This document shows, piece by piece, positions 8,520-15,986 of a stretch of 64,000 nucleotides of DNA. The stretch spans positions 214,501-278,500 of the forward strand of contig NZ_SDOY01000118.1 in the NCBI RefSeq assembly GCF_004117935.1, in the 5' to 3' direction. The stretch comes from Streptomyces roseicoloratus (GTDB lineage: Bacteria > Actinomycetota > Actinomycetes > Streptomycetales > Streptomycetaceae). Within the stretch, counting starts at the first letter, position 1, and every line of letters starts with the position of its first letter. A program made the position numbers and the translations under genes. Under the pieces are notes generated by a model. It was not told the DNA's origin. It saw only the letters and a list, made by a program, of their open reading frames with translations, and did no database searches.

Positions 8520-8987
8520 TTGGGTTACCCCTACCAACTGGACGGGGACATGCTGTGGGACGCGGGCTACCACAGCGGGCGGCTCTACCTCTCCCTCGTG
8601 CAGGGCGCGGCGGAGTGTCTGGAGCTGCCGACCGGCTTGACGCGCAACGACCGACTGGGCGGCTGTGACGTCGAGCTGCCGGTGTTCCGGGTATTCGTGG
8701 AGGGGCTGTACGAGTCGTACTCCCGGACCGACCACAATCCGGTACTGGACGGACTCTCGCGCGGCCTGCTGGTCACCTCGCTCGTTCTCCTGGACATGGC
8801 GGGATCTCCGATCCCGCTGAGCGCCGAGCACGAGGAGGCTCTGCGGGGCGAGATGGGCTCCTTCGGGCGCTCGATGGGGGCGGCGAATTGGAGGCTGTAC
8901 AGCGACGGCGTGCAGCAGCCCGGGCCATCGGCCTCGCCCCGCAGCGTCCTTCCGGGGACTCAGAGCGGTGGGGAACGACGTCGCTGA
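8520..8987 (+). CDS. DUF6086 family protein
   Basis: 155 residues from a TTG start, chosen because GGAGGT (8509-8514) stands 5 nt before it. The pattern DMLWDAGYHSGRLYLSLV, then ELPVFRVFVEGL and a following helix with TDHNPVLDGLSRGLL fits DUF6086 proteins, which are small, of unknown function, and frequent in Streptomyces accessory regions beside SUKH, DUF6578 and similar orphans. The last ~40 residues are low-complexity. Its neighbours are a broken DUF6578 gene upstream and a convergent DUF4365 gene. Confidence 0.6.
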   Translation: MGYPYQLDGDMLWDAGYHSGRLYLSLVQGAAECLELPTGLTRNDRLGGCDVELPVFRVFVEGLYESYSRTDHNPVLDGLSRGLLVTSLVLLDMAGSPIPLSAEHEEALRGEMGSFGRSMGAANWRLYSDGVQQPGPSASPRSVLPGTQSGGERRR

Positions 8988-9059
8988 TCGGTCCGGTGAG
9001 AGGCGCGTCCTCGAACGGAGCGACGGGGAGCGATCGCCGGCCCTGGCGCCGGTCCACGG

Positions 9060-10049
9060 TCACGTCGGGCGGTGGCGGGTGAAGGCTTGCTTGAAGCGTT
9101 CCGTGTGGAGGAGGCGGGTGCCGGCGTCGGTGAAGGGCATGTGGACCGGGCGGTCCTCCACCAGGTGGCGGCGGGGGCCCCGGCCGGGTGGGAAGAAGGC
9201 GGCGTCCAGGTCCGCGGCGGTCCTGACCAGGTCGCGGCCCTTGCGGGTCAGGGGTGCGAGGAAGACTCCGACCAGGCCGTCCTCCGTGCTGCGGCGCCAG
9301 TTGTCGAAGTCCAGCCGGACCAGGTCGTGTGCCACGAGGAAGGCGATGTAGCGGTCGAGGAACGCGTGGTCCTCCTGGCCCCAGGACAGGAAGCGGTCCT
9401 CGTGCTCCAGGAGCGCGTCCTTCGCTCCTCTGATCTCCAGGGCGAGGTCCATGCCGAAGTACAGGCAGTGGCCCAGGTCGGTCAGGCCGTGGAAGAACAG
9501 GTCGAAGAAGGACAGGCTCGTCACCTTCGCCCCGTTGGTCTCCGCCGCCATCCCGCGCATCAGGGCGGTCGGATCGAAACCATGGGCGGGGAGTTCGCCG
9601 TCGAGGCGGAGGATGTCCGACACCGCCGCCGGGGTGAGGCGTCGGGCCTCCGGGATCGCGATCCGGGGCGTCTCTCCGTACCGCAGGTGGTGCCGGGCGT
9701 CCGCCCAGACGGTCAGGTCCTCCTCCGGATGGTGCAGGACGACGATCACCGGCAGCGGGAACGACGCCCAGTAGTTCCTGTGCTTCGGCTCGGGGGAGAA
9801 GTGCACGCTGCCGTCGGACCGCGAGGAGAAGTACGACGCGCCGGACTTGATCTGCACGGCCACCAGCCGCCCCGTGGCCCTGCCCTCCGGGTCCACGTAC
9901 TCGATCTGGCCGTCGATGCCCACGTCGTGGGTCAGGGTCTCCCTCCACAGGCACCCGGCGTCGTTCACGACCTCTGCGACCTTGAGCACCCCCTTCCGCT
10001 CCGTGAAGGTGCTGGTCGACACCTTGGGGAAGTCGTCCTGTCGAGGCAC
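9060..10049 (-). CDS. DUF4365 domain protein (predicted PD-(D/E)XK-type nuclease)
   Basis: 329 residues from a GTG at 10049 (GGAG 8 nt upstream). The N-terminal ~160 residues show ERKGVLKVAEVV, then DVGIDGQIEYV and VAVQIKSG, the D...E...QxK arrangement of DUF4365 restriction-like nucleases. The C-terminal half is helical with no recognised motif. DUF4365 domains are often found in bacterial defence loci. Here the gene is divergent from a DUF4231/SLATT membrane protein with only 69 bp between the starts, suggesting shared regulation. The defence role is inference. Confidence 0.7.
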   Translation of the reverse strand: MPRQDDFPKVSTSTFTERKGVLKVAEVVNDAGCLWRETLTHDVGIDGQIEYVDPEGRATGRLVAVQIKSGASYFSSRSDGSVHFSPEPKHRNYWASFPLPVIVVLHHPEEDLTVWADARHHLRYGETPRIAIPEARRLTPAAVSDILRLDGELPAHGFDPTALMRGMAAETNGAKVTSLSFFDLFFHGLTDLGHCLYFGMDLALEIRGAKDALLEHEDRFLSWGQEDHAFLDRYIAFLVAHDLVRLDFDNWRRSTEDGLVGVFLAPLTRKGRDLVRTAADLDAAFFPPGRGPRRHLVEDRPVHMPFTDAGTRLLHTERFKQAFTRHRPT

Positions 10050-10118
10050 TCGATGCTCCGCTGTTTCTGGCGACGTGACGGCTTGACGCGTTCGCTGCGC
10101 GGACGGTGTACTCCGCGC

Positions 10119-10727
10119 ATGGAAGACGTGGGGGACGCGCCCGAAGTCCAGGCGCCCGGCAGCCGGATGACCGCGCAAACGTACCTCGACCAGAGGCTCG
10201 CCCAGTATCAGGAGTGGTACGACGCCAAGGCGACCAAGATGAAGGCCATGCACCTGCGGATGCGGACGGTCTCGGTGGTCGGGGGTGCGCTCGTGCCCGT
10301 ACTCGTGAACCTCGATCTCGCCTTCGCGCGGATCACCGCCACCGTGCTCAGCCTGGTCGTGGTCGCCTCGGTGTCGCTGGAGAGCGTCTACCGCTATCGC
10401 GAGCAGTGGAAGAACTACCGGTCCACCGAGCAACTCCTGGGCCACGAACGGGTCTACTTCTCCGCCCGCGTCGGCCCGTACCACGGCACGTCCGACCGTG
10501 ACGCTTTCACGACCCTCGTCGCCCGCGTCGAGAAGGCCATCGCCAGCGAGAACTCGGCGACGCTCAACGTCATGACCCTCGGCGGGCAGGTCAACGCCGA
10601 GCTGCAGCAGTACGGCATCCCCGTTCAGCGTCAGGAGGGGCTGGAGGGGCTGGAGGGGCCGGCGGGGCGGTCGGGACAGCAGGGGGAGGCCTCCGCCGGC
10701 GCGGCCCCGGCGGCCGTCGGGAAGTGA
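10119..10727 (+). CDS. DUF4231 (SLATT-superfamily) two-helix membrane protein
   Basis: 202 residues. A conserved N-terminal helix (TYLDQRLAQYQEWYDAKATK) precedes two adjacent transmembrane helices (about residues 47-85), then YREQWKNYRSTEQLLGHE and a helical domain ending ENSATLNVMT, which is the DUF4231 signature. SLATT proteins are predicted to form pores or membrane effectors in nucleotide-signal-linked conflict systems. A second start (ATG 10167, MTAQTY) is equally plausible. The C-terminal tail is repetitive (GLEGLEG). Its divergent partner is the DUF4365 nuclease-like gene. Confidence 0.75.
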   Translation: MEDVGDAPEVQAPGSRMTAQTYLDQRLAQYQEWYDAKATKMKAMHLRMRTVSVVGGALVPVLVNLDLAFARITATVLSLVVVASVSLESVYRYREQWKNYRSTEQLLGHERVYFSARVGPYHGTSDRDAFTTLVARVEKAIASENSATLNVMTLGGQVNAELQQYGIPVQRQEGLEGLEGPAGRSGQQGEASAGAAPAAVGK

Positions 10728-10888
10728 GCCGGCGCGGCGGTCCGTCGGGCGGACGGCAGAGGGGCATGGGGCAGAAGGGCGCGCGGGCGGGGGGCGCGCG
10801 GCAGACGGGCGCGCGGCAGACGGGCGCGGGGCAGAGAGGCGCGCGGGCGGGGGGCTCGCGGCCGTACGGTGCCGGGCCGCCGGTGTCC
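10728..10888. repeat. G-rich low-complexity tandem repeat between DUF4231 and GntR genes
   Basis: A run of imperfect 10-16 bp units built from GGCGCGCGG, GGGGGC and GGCAGACGGGCGCG fills the space between two convergent genes (10760-10865). No gene or clear hairpin terminator is visible. Confidence 0.6.
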
Positions 10889-11653
10889 TCACGCGTCGAA
10901 GTCGTACTCCAGCACGTACGACGCCGAGTCCAGCGTCATCTCGTTGAGCTCCACCGCGACTCCCTGCTCCGTCACGGCCGTTCGGCCGATCAGGATCACC
11001 GGCGTGCCGAACTCCAGGGCCAGTCGGTCGGATTCCTCGGCCGTCGGCATCCGGGAGCGGATCTCCTCGCGGAAGTGCACGGGCCGCCGGCCCAGTTCGG
11101 CGAGGCGCGCGTACGTGCCGCCCGGGCCCGTGTCCGGTTCCATGATCGCGGTGCCCTCGACGAGCGCCGCCGGCAGGTACGAGACGGAGAGCAGCACCGG
11201 CCGGTCGTCGAGCACGAAGCGGCGGCTGCGGACGCACACCGGCTCGTCCGGGCACGACAGACCGAGGACCCGCGCCACCCGTGCCCCCGCCGGGGCGGTG
11301 GTCACCTCGATCTGGTCGACCACCAGCGCGCGGTCCTCCGCCACGTCCGCCGACCAGACCGAGCGACCGCTGCCCCAGTGGCCGTGGGCGAGCCGCGGGA
11401 TGCCACGACGCCGCAGCGGGCGGAAGGAGCGGACGAAGACCCCGGCGCCCTTGCGCGCCTCGGCGAGTCCCTCGTTGCGCAGGACGGACAGGGCCTGGCG
11501 GGCGGTCATCCGGGCCACGTCGTAGGTCGACATCAGGTCGTTCTCGCCGGGGAGCCGGTCGCCCGGCGCGAAGGTGCCCGCCTGGATCGCGGTTCTCAAC
11601 TCGTCGGCGATCCGCTGGTACTTGGGCCGACGACCGCTGTCCGGGTCAGTCAT
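10889..11653 (-). CDS. GntR-family (HutC/UTRA) transcriptional regulator
   Basis: 254 residues. The winged helix occupies residues ~10-75 (YQRIADELRTAIQAG, LPGENDLMSTYDVARMTARQALSVL, GLAEARKGAGVFV), followed by a UTRA ligand-binding domain (about 90-250) ending in VELNEMTLDSASYVLEYDF, all typical of the HutC subfamily. Ligand unknown. Such regulators bind TCTAGA-centred palindromes; one lies about 105 bp upstream (11758-11771). The next gene upstream is divergent. Confidence 0.92.
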   Translation of the reverse strand: MTDPDSGRRPKYQRIADELRTAIQAGTFAPGDRLPGENDLMSTYDVARMTARQALSVLRNEGLAEARKGAGVFVRSFRPLRRRGIPRLAHGHWGSGRSVWSADVAEDRALVVDQIEVTTAPAGARVARVLGLSCPDEPVCVRSRRFVLDDRPVLLSVSYLPAALVEGTAIMEPDTGPGGTYARLAELGRRPVHFREEIRSRMPTAEESDRLALEFGTPVILIGRTAVTEQGVAVELNEMTLDSASYVLEYDFDA

Positions 11654-11757
11654 GAGTGGACCACTCCCTTCGTTCTGCGGGACACCCTACGGCGCGCCCC
11701 GAGGAGGCGAAGGACACCGGTGGGCCGTCCCGCGCGGGCGATCCATCCTTCGGGGGA

Positions 11758-11779
11758 CATCTCTAGAGATGCGTTGACA
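11758..11779. promoter_or_regulatory. Perfect 14-bp palindrome with adjoining TTGACA, candidate GntR operator
   Basis: CATCTCTAGAGATG (11758-11771) is a perfect inverted repeat with a TCTAGA core, like known HutC/DasR-type operators. A consensus -35 TTGACA (11774-11779) reads toward the divergent small gene, but its -10 is poor. The 301-bp space also holds CCAGG-rich direct repeats (11804-11829) and GATGGACGGAGGGACC repeats (11910-11948). Confidence 0.45.
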
Positions 11780-11954
11780 GAGAGCGATCCCCAGGCTTCG
11801 CTGGGTGTATCCAGGTGCATCCAGGCGTATCCGTCGCCGTCCGATCCCCGGTCCGGTCGTACGGAGTCTCCTCTCCGGTCCGGTCGCACGGATCCGGTGA
11901 CGGAACGGACGGATGGGCCGATGGACGGAGGGACCGATGGACGGAGGGACGCGC

Positions 11955-12179
11955 GTGCAATCAGTGCCCGAGAAGGGTGACCTCGTCCGCGATGCCGCCA
12001 CCGGACAGGTCGGCTTCTACGTCGCGAGCGTCGCCGGGCGGTTCCGCATCCGGTGCGTCAACGGCGGCGGCGAGTGGGAGGCCGACCCCGCCGACGTCCA
12101 GCTCGCCACGCCCCTGCGGGAGCTGCGCGCCCGAGCCGCGGAGATCAACGCGCGCAGTCGCCGGGGGCTGGGCACCTGA
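11955..12179 (+). CDS. Small conserved-type hypothetical protein
   Basis: 74 residues from a GTG preceded by GGAGGG (11943-11948). The sequence is compact and well behaved (KGDLVRDAATGQVGFYVASV, then RCVNGGGEWEADP), suggesting a small beta-rich domain with a C-terminal helix. I recognise no named family with certainty. It is divergent from the GntR regulator and might be under its control. Confidence 0.6.
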   Translation: MQSVPEKGDLVRDAATGQVGFYVASVAGRFRIRCVNGGGEWEADPADVQLATPLRELRARAAEINARSRRGLGT

Positions 12180-12284
12180 GGCGGCCGGGGCCGCCGGGCC
12201 CCGCCTCGTCGCAGCCCGGGCCCGCCGCGGTGGCCCGTGTCCCGGTAGACCTCCGTTGTCAGTGGGGCGCGTCACACTGGAGGC

Positions 12285-12548
12285 ATGTGCCGCAGCATCA
12301 AGACCCTTCGCCCGCCCGCCCTGCCCCACGAGGCCACCGGCGACGACATCCATGCCGCCGCGTTGCAGTTCGTCCGCAAGGTCTCCGGGTTCCGCGCGCC
12401 CGCCGCCCACAACCGCGAGGTGTTCGACCGCGCCGTGGAAGAGGTGGCCGCCGCCACCGCACGGCTCCTCGCCGACCTGGAGATCCGCGGGTCGCACCCC
12501 GTCAGGACGCCGGAGCGGGAGCCGGAGCCGCAGCCGGACGCCGTATGA
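12285..12548 (+). CDS. DUF2277 family protein
   Basis: 87 residues starting MCRSIKTLRPPALPHEATGD with the conserved AALQFVRKVSGFRAPAAHN block and a C-terminal helix; this is the standard DUF2277 pattern, a widespread small protein of unknown function. Its 3' end overlaps the convergent DedA gene by 47 bp. Confidence 0.88.
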   Translation: MCRSIKTLRPPALPHEATGDDIHAAALQFVRKVSGFRAPAAHNREVFDRAVEEVAAATARLLADLEIRGSHPVRTPEREPEPQPDAV

Positions 12549-13203
12549 CCCAGGCCGCCAGCGAGCCCGCCAGGAAGAGCGCCAGCACCGGGACGCAGGC
12601 GCCCAGCCAGGTCGCGCCCAGCCATCGGCCGCCGAGCCAGCCGAGCCCCACGCCGTACGTCGCCCACACCACCGCCGCCAGCGCCGACCACGGCAGGAAG
12701 TCCCGCAGCCGGCGCCCGGTCGCACCCGCGCCGAGCGAGACGACGGAGCGCCCGGCGGGCGCGAAGCGGGCGAGCACGACGAGCAGTCCGCCGCCGCGCG
12801 CCAGGGTCTCGCCGAGACGTTCCTGCGCCGCGTTCAGGCGGCGCGAGCGGGCCACGGCGTGCCCGAACCGGGTCCCGCCGCGCCGGGCCAGGTGGTACGC
12901 GGCCAGGTCGCCGAGCATCGAGGCGGTGGCGGCGCAGAGCAGCAGCGGCACCAGGGCCGGGGCGTACGCGGCGGCCTCGGCACCGGCCGCGCCGGCCGTA
13001 CCGACGGCGCCGGCGGCGTCCGCCGCACCCGTCGCGCCCGCCGCCGTGGCCGAGGCGGCGGTGGCGGCCGTGACCACCAGGATGCCGCTCGGCAGCACCG
13101 GCAGGAAGACGTCGAGAAGGATCGACGTCATCACCGCCGCGTAGATCCACGGGCCCGCGGTCAGCGACTGCAGTGACCACCCCGTGCTGTCGAGCACGTT
13201 CAC
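12502..13203 (-). CDS. DedA/VTT-family membrane protein
   Basis: 233 residues from a GTG at 13203. Several transmembrane helices are visible, with the DedA-type core AAYHLARRGGTRFG and the conserved FAPAGRSVVSLGAGATGRRLRDFLPWSA segment (R-x-x-P/G amphipathic region). DedA proteins are linked to lipid flipping (undecaprenyl phosphate) and membrane homeostasis. An Ala/Gly-rich loop (about residues 48-75) is unusual. The gene is preceded on its strand by a strong hairpin terminator, so it is transcribed separately from doxX. Confidence 0.85.
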   Translation of the reverse strand: MNVLDSTGWSLQSLTAGPWIYAAVMTSILLDVFLPVLPSGILVVTAATAASATAAGATGAADAAGAVGTAGAAGAEAAAYAPALVPLLLCAATASMLGDLAAYHLARRGGTRFGHAVARSRRLNAAQERLGETLARGGGLLVVLARFAPAGRSVVSLGAGATGRRLRDFLPWSALAAVVWATYGVGLGWLGGRWLGATWLGACVPVLALFLAGSLAAWVIRRPAAAPAPAPAS

Positions 13204-13240
13204 GGGGCCAGAGCCTACGCGGCGCCCCGGGCCCGGACGC

Positions 13241-13284
13241 CGACAGGGGCCGGAAACCGCCCTCGCGGTCTCCGGCCCCTGTCG
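13241..13284 (-). terminator. Strong hairpin terminator between doxX and dedA
   Basis: A ~20-bp stem (CGACAGGGGCCGG... with ...CCGGCCCCTGTCG) with one AA/CT internal mismatch and a 4-nt loop. It lies ~150 nt downstream of the doxX stop and before dedA. Confidence 0.75.
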
Positions 13285-13436
13285 ACGAACGGTGCCCGGC
13301 GGGCCAGCCGCGTACGCACGGACCCGCGCCTCCGGCGGACCTGCCGCGCGACTCCGGCGGGACCTGCCGCGTGCGCAGGATGCGCGACGTCCGGCGGATC
13401 CGTGCGTCACTTCGGCCCGGTCCGTCTGCTCGCCGC

Positions 13437-13910
13437 TTACGCGGCGACCGTCGTCGCCCGCTTCTCCTCCGGGCTTCCCGAGCCCTCCGCGGCCGTGCCG
13501 CGTGCCCCGAAGAGGGCCCCGAGCGCCAGCGCACCCGGGCCGGTGAAGACGAGCAGCACGAAGGCCCAGGCGAACAGGGCCGCCGACTCGCCGCCGTTCT
13601 GGAGCGGGAACAGGGCCTGGGACTGGTGGACGTCGAAGTACGCGTACGCCATCGAGCCCGAGGCGAGGAACGCCGCGCCGCGCGTACACAGGCCCAGCAG
13701 GACCAGGCCGCCCGCGACGAGCTGGATCACCGCCGCGTACCAGCCGGGCCAGGTGCCGCCCGGGATCGTGCCGCCGCTGCCGCCGGCGCCGCCGAGCCAT
13801 CCGAAGAGGGAGGCGGCGCCGTGGCAGGCGAAGAGCAGGCCGACGACGATGCGGAAGAGGCCGAGCGCGTAGGGCTGAGCCTGGTTCAGACGGCTCGCAA
13901 GCGCGTTCAT
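13437..13910 (-). CDS. DoxX family membrane protein
   Basis: 157 residues with four transmembrane helices and the family pattern LFRIVVGLLFACHGAASLFGW near the N-terminus, then the Gly-rich GGTIPGGTWPGWY loop and GLCTRGAAFLASG. In mycobacteria, DoxX proteins form membrane oxidoreductase complexes with a superoxide dismutase and a thiosulfate sulfurtransferase; in Streptomyces the role is open. The promoter (TTGCAA, 18 bp, TAACCT) overlaps an iron-box-like sequence, which would fit metal or redox control. Confidence 0.9.
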   Translation of the reverse strand: MNALASRLNQAQPYALGLFRIVVGLLFACHGAASLFGWLGGAGGSGGTIPGGTWPGWYAAVIQLVAGGLVLLGLCTRGAAFLASGSMAYAYFDVHQSQALFPLQNGGESAALFAWAFVLLVFTGPGALALGALFGARGTAAEGSGSPEEKRATTVAA

Positions 13911-13976
13911 GGAGGTGGACTCCTTCGGTCTGGCTGCGCCGGAGGCGCGGGCCGTGGGGGACGGGAACCGAGGACC

Positions 13977-14008
13977 TCAGGTTAGGCACCCCTCACTATT
14001 GCTTGCAA
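13977..14008 (-). promoter_or_regulatory. doxX promoter overlapping an iron-box-like operator
   Basis: On the minus strand, TTGCAA (14008-14003) and TAACCT (13984-13979) are separated by exactly 18 bp. The plus-strand stretch TCAGGTTAGGCACCCCTCA (13977-13995) matches 15 of 19 positions of the IdeR/DmdR iron box (TTAGGTTAGGCTCACCTAA) and covers the -10. Confidence 0.55.
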
Positions 14009-14053
14009 GTTCAACAAATAGGTGTCGGGGCCATCGACCGCGCGTCAGCACTG

Positions 14054-14070
14054 ATTGACGCTGCGTCAAT
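14054..14070. promoter_or_regulatory. Perfect 17-bp palindrome upstream of doxX
   Basis: ATTGACGC-T-GCGTCAAT is a perfect inverted repeat about 45 bp upstream of the doxX -35. It looks like a dimeric repressor or activator site. It lies between doxX and the HNH nuclease gene, both on the minus strand. Confidence 0.45.
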
Positions 14071-14133
14071 GGCCGTCGCGTCCCGCGTCGATGGCTGTCG
14101 CGCCCTCCCGTCCCCGCGGCCGCCGATCCCGCG

Positions 14134-14784
14134 TCAGCAACCGTTCAGGGTCGACTGCAGGGCGCTCTTCTCCGTCGAGTCGACGCTGAGGCCGTAGTGG
14201 TACTTCACCTGCACCCACATCCGGGCGTACGTGCAGCGGTACGACGCGCGCGGAGGCATCCACTCGCCCGGATCCTGGTCGCCCTTCGACTGGTTGACGT
14301 TGTCCGTGACCGCGATGAGCTGCGGGCGCGTCAGGTCGTTGGCGAAGCCCTGGCGCTTGCTGGTGGTCCAGGAGTTGGCGCCCGAACGCCAGGCCTCGGC
14401 GAGCGGGACCACGTGGTCGATGTCCAGGTCGGAGGCCGCGGTCCAGGTGGCCCCGTCGTATGCGGAGTACCAGCTGCCGCTCACCGCCGCACAGCTGGAG
14501 TCCTGGACGACGTTCACGCCGTCGCGCTCGAGGACCACCTCGCGGGTGTTGCAGGCGCCGGACTGGGTGATCCAGTGGGGGAACAGGTCCCGGCTGTAGC
14601 CGCTGGAGGAACCTTCCGCCTTCACGGTGAGCGAGGCGAGGTACGTACGGGCGGTGGAGGCGCTGACCGGTGTGGGCGGAGCGGCCTGTGCCGCCGGGGC
14701 GGTCGCGAGCAGGCCGGTCGCGGCCAGGGCGGCCGAGGCGGCGAGTGCCGCTGTGTGACGCGCGTAGATGCGGACGCTGGACAT
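14134..14784 (-). CDS. Secreted HNH-type endonuclease (DUF1524/GmrSD C-terminal-like)
   Basis: 216 residues with a clear Sec signal peptide (basic start, hydrophobic LAASAALAATGLLA, cleavage near AQA-A at ~35). The nuclease core SDLDIDHVVPLAEAW puts Asp123-His124 at the active site, followed by NDLTRPQLIAV and DNVNQSKGDQDPGEW, the extracellular nuclease pattern seen in many Streptomyces. It probably degrades extracellular DNA. Two Cys pairs suggest disulfides. No partner gene is evident. Confidence 0.9.
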   Translation of the reverse strand: MSSVRIYARHTAALAASAALAATGLLATAPAAQAAPPTPVSASTARTYLASLTVKAEGSSSGYSRDLFPHWITQSGACNTREVVLERDGVNVVQDSSCAAVSGSWYSAYDGATWTAASDLDIDHVVPLAEAWRSGANSWTTSKRQGFANDLTRPQLIAVTDNVNQSKGDQDPGEWMPPRASYRCTYARMWVQVKYHYGLSVDSTEKSALQSTLNGC

Positions 14785-15052
14785 GCGAACTCCCTTGATG
14801 TGGGGGGACCTTGACCGGATCCGTCTCCCGGGGTCGGACCCTGGGGGACGGCCGGCCCGGTCATCGTGGCGGCGCCTGGTTTCCGTGAGGGGTGCGCCAG
14901 GTAACAGGGTGGCGACATGCTCACGTCACATCAAGGGGTGTGAAGTGCCCGGAATGTAGGGGAGTTGGGGGCGTTCCAAGGGGGTGCGGGCGCGGGGAGC
15001 GCTGCGCCGCGCCGTCGTGCGGGTGGGTGCGCGGTGCGCCCGGGTGCGCGAA
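14785..15052. other. Intergenic region upstream of the HNH nuclease gene
   Basis: No gene is convincing here. It should hold the promoter of the nuclease gene, but I do not see a good consensus pair; its left part is G-rich. The right end abuts the terminator of the HAD gene. Confidence 0.4.
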
Positions 15053-15098
15053 CGACTCCGCGGCGGCGCGTCACGGTAGACGCGTCGCCGCGGAGTCG
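15053..15098 (-). terminator. Hairpin terminator of the HAD phosphatase gene
   Basis: A 20-bp stem (15053-15072 with 15079-15098; one G-T mismatch) around the 6-nt loop ACGGTA, starting 15 nt past the stop codon at 15113. Confidence 0.8.
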
Positions 15099-15112
15099 GA
15101 GCGGGGGTCTTC

Positions 15113-15784
15113 TCAGGCTTGTGCGAACGCCAGGGTGAGCGTGCCGTCCGCCGCCGGCTCGATCCGTACGGCCGTGAGGTCGGCCACGTGCACGTCCGGG
15201 GCGAAGGCCGCGGCGCGCGGGCCGATGCCGACCACCCGCATGCCCGCCGCCCGGCCCGCCCGGATGCCCGCCTCGGAGTCCTCGAAGACGACGCAGTCGG
15301 CCGGCTCGAAGCCCAGCGCCGCCGCGCCCTTCAGGAAGCCCTCGGGATCCGGCTTGCTCGCGCCGACGCTCTCCGCCGTGACCCGCGTCTCCGGCATCGG
15401 CAGGCCCGCCGCGCCCATCCGGGCCCGGGCCAGGGCCTCGTCGGCCGAGGTCACCAGGGCGTGCGGCAGCCGAGCCAGCGCGGCCAGGAACGCGGGTGCG
15501 CCCGCCACCGGCACGACCCCGTCGAGATCGGCGGTCTCCTCGGCGAGCATCACCCGGTTGTCCGCGTGGTTCTCCTCCATCGGCCGGTCCGGGAGCAGCA
15601 CGGCCATCGTGGCGTAGCCCTGGCGCCCGTGCACCACCTTCAGGACCTCGGCCGGGTCCAGCCCCTGTCGCTCCGCCCAGCGCCGCCAGCAGCGCTCCAC
15701 GACGGCGTCGGAATTGACGAGCGTGCCGTCCATGTCGAGGAGGAGGGCACGTGTGGTGAGCGACGCCGGGGTGGTGGCGGTCAT
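15113..15784 (-). CDS. HAD-IA phosphatase (beta-phosphoglucomutase/sugar phosphatase-like)
   Basis: 223 residues from the ATG at 15784. Motif I is LLLDMDGTLVNSD (Asp17, Asp19), motif II near ALVTSADEALA, the motif III Lys in ASKPDPEGF and motif IV in CVVFEDSEAGI. The helical cap after motif I (ERCWRRWAERQGLDP, VHGRQGYATM) is the type found in sugar-phosphate or glycerol-phosphate phosphatases. It ends in a strong terminator and has its own transcription unit. Substrate not assignable from sequence. Confidence 0.88.
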   Translation of the reverse strand: MTATTPASLTTRALLLDMDGTLVNSDAVVERCWRRWAERQGLDPAEVLKVVHGRQGYATMAVLLPDRPMEENHADNRVMLAEETADLDGVVPVAGAPAFLAALARLPHALVTSADEALARARMGAAGLPMPETRVTAESVGASKPDPEGFLKGAAALGFEPADCVVFEDSEAGIRAGRAAGMRVVGIGPRAAAFAPDVHVADLTAVRIEPAADGTLTLAFAQA

Positions 15785-15986
15785 CGGGAATCTCCAGGAA
15801 GGGTGGTCGGAGATGGGCGCGAAGAAACGAAGCGGTCCCGCCCGCCGGTCAGGGAATACGGGCGGGGCCACTTTGTTCCTCCACGATACAAAACGGCTCC
15901 GCACCTGGCCAACCCCGTCCGCATCCCGGGACCGATCCGGCAGCCCCCCGCGACTCGGCAGGGGCCGCGAGGATCCCCGGGTCCGC

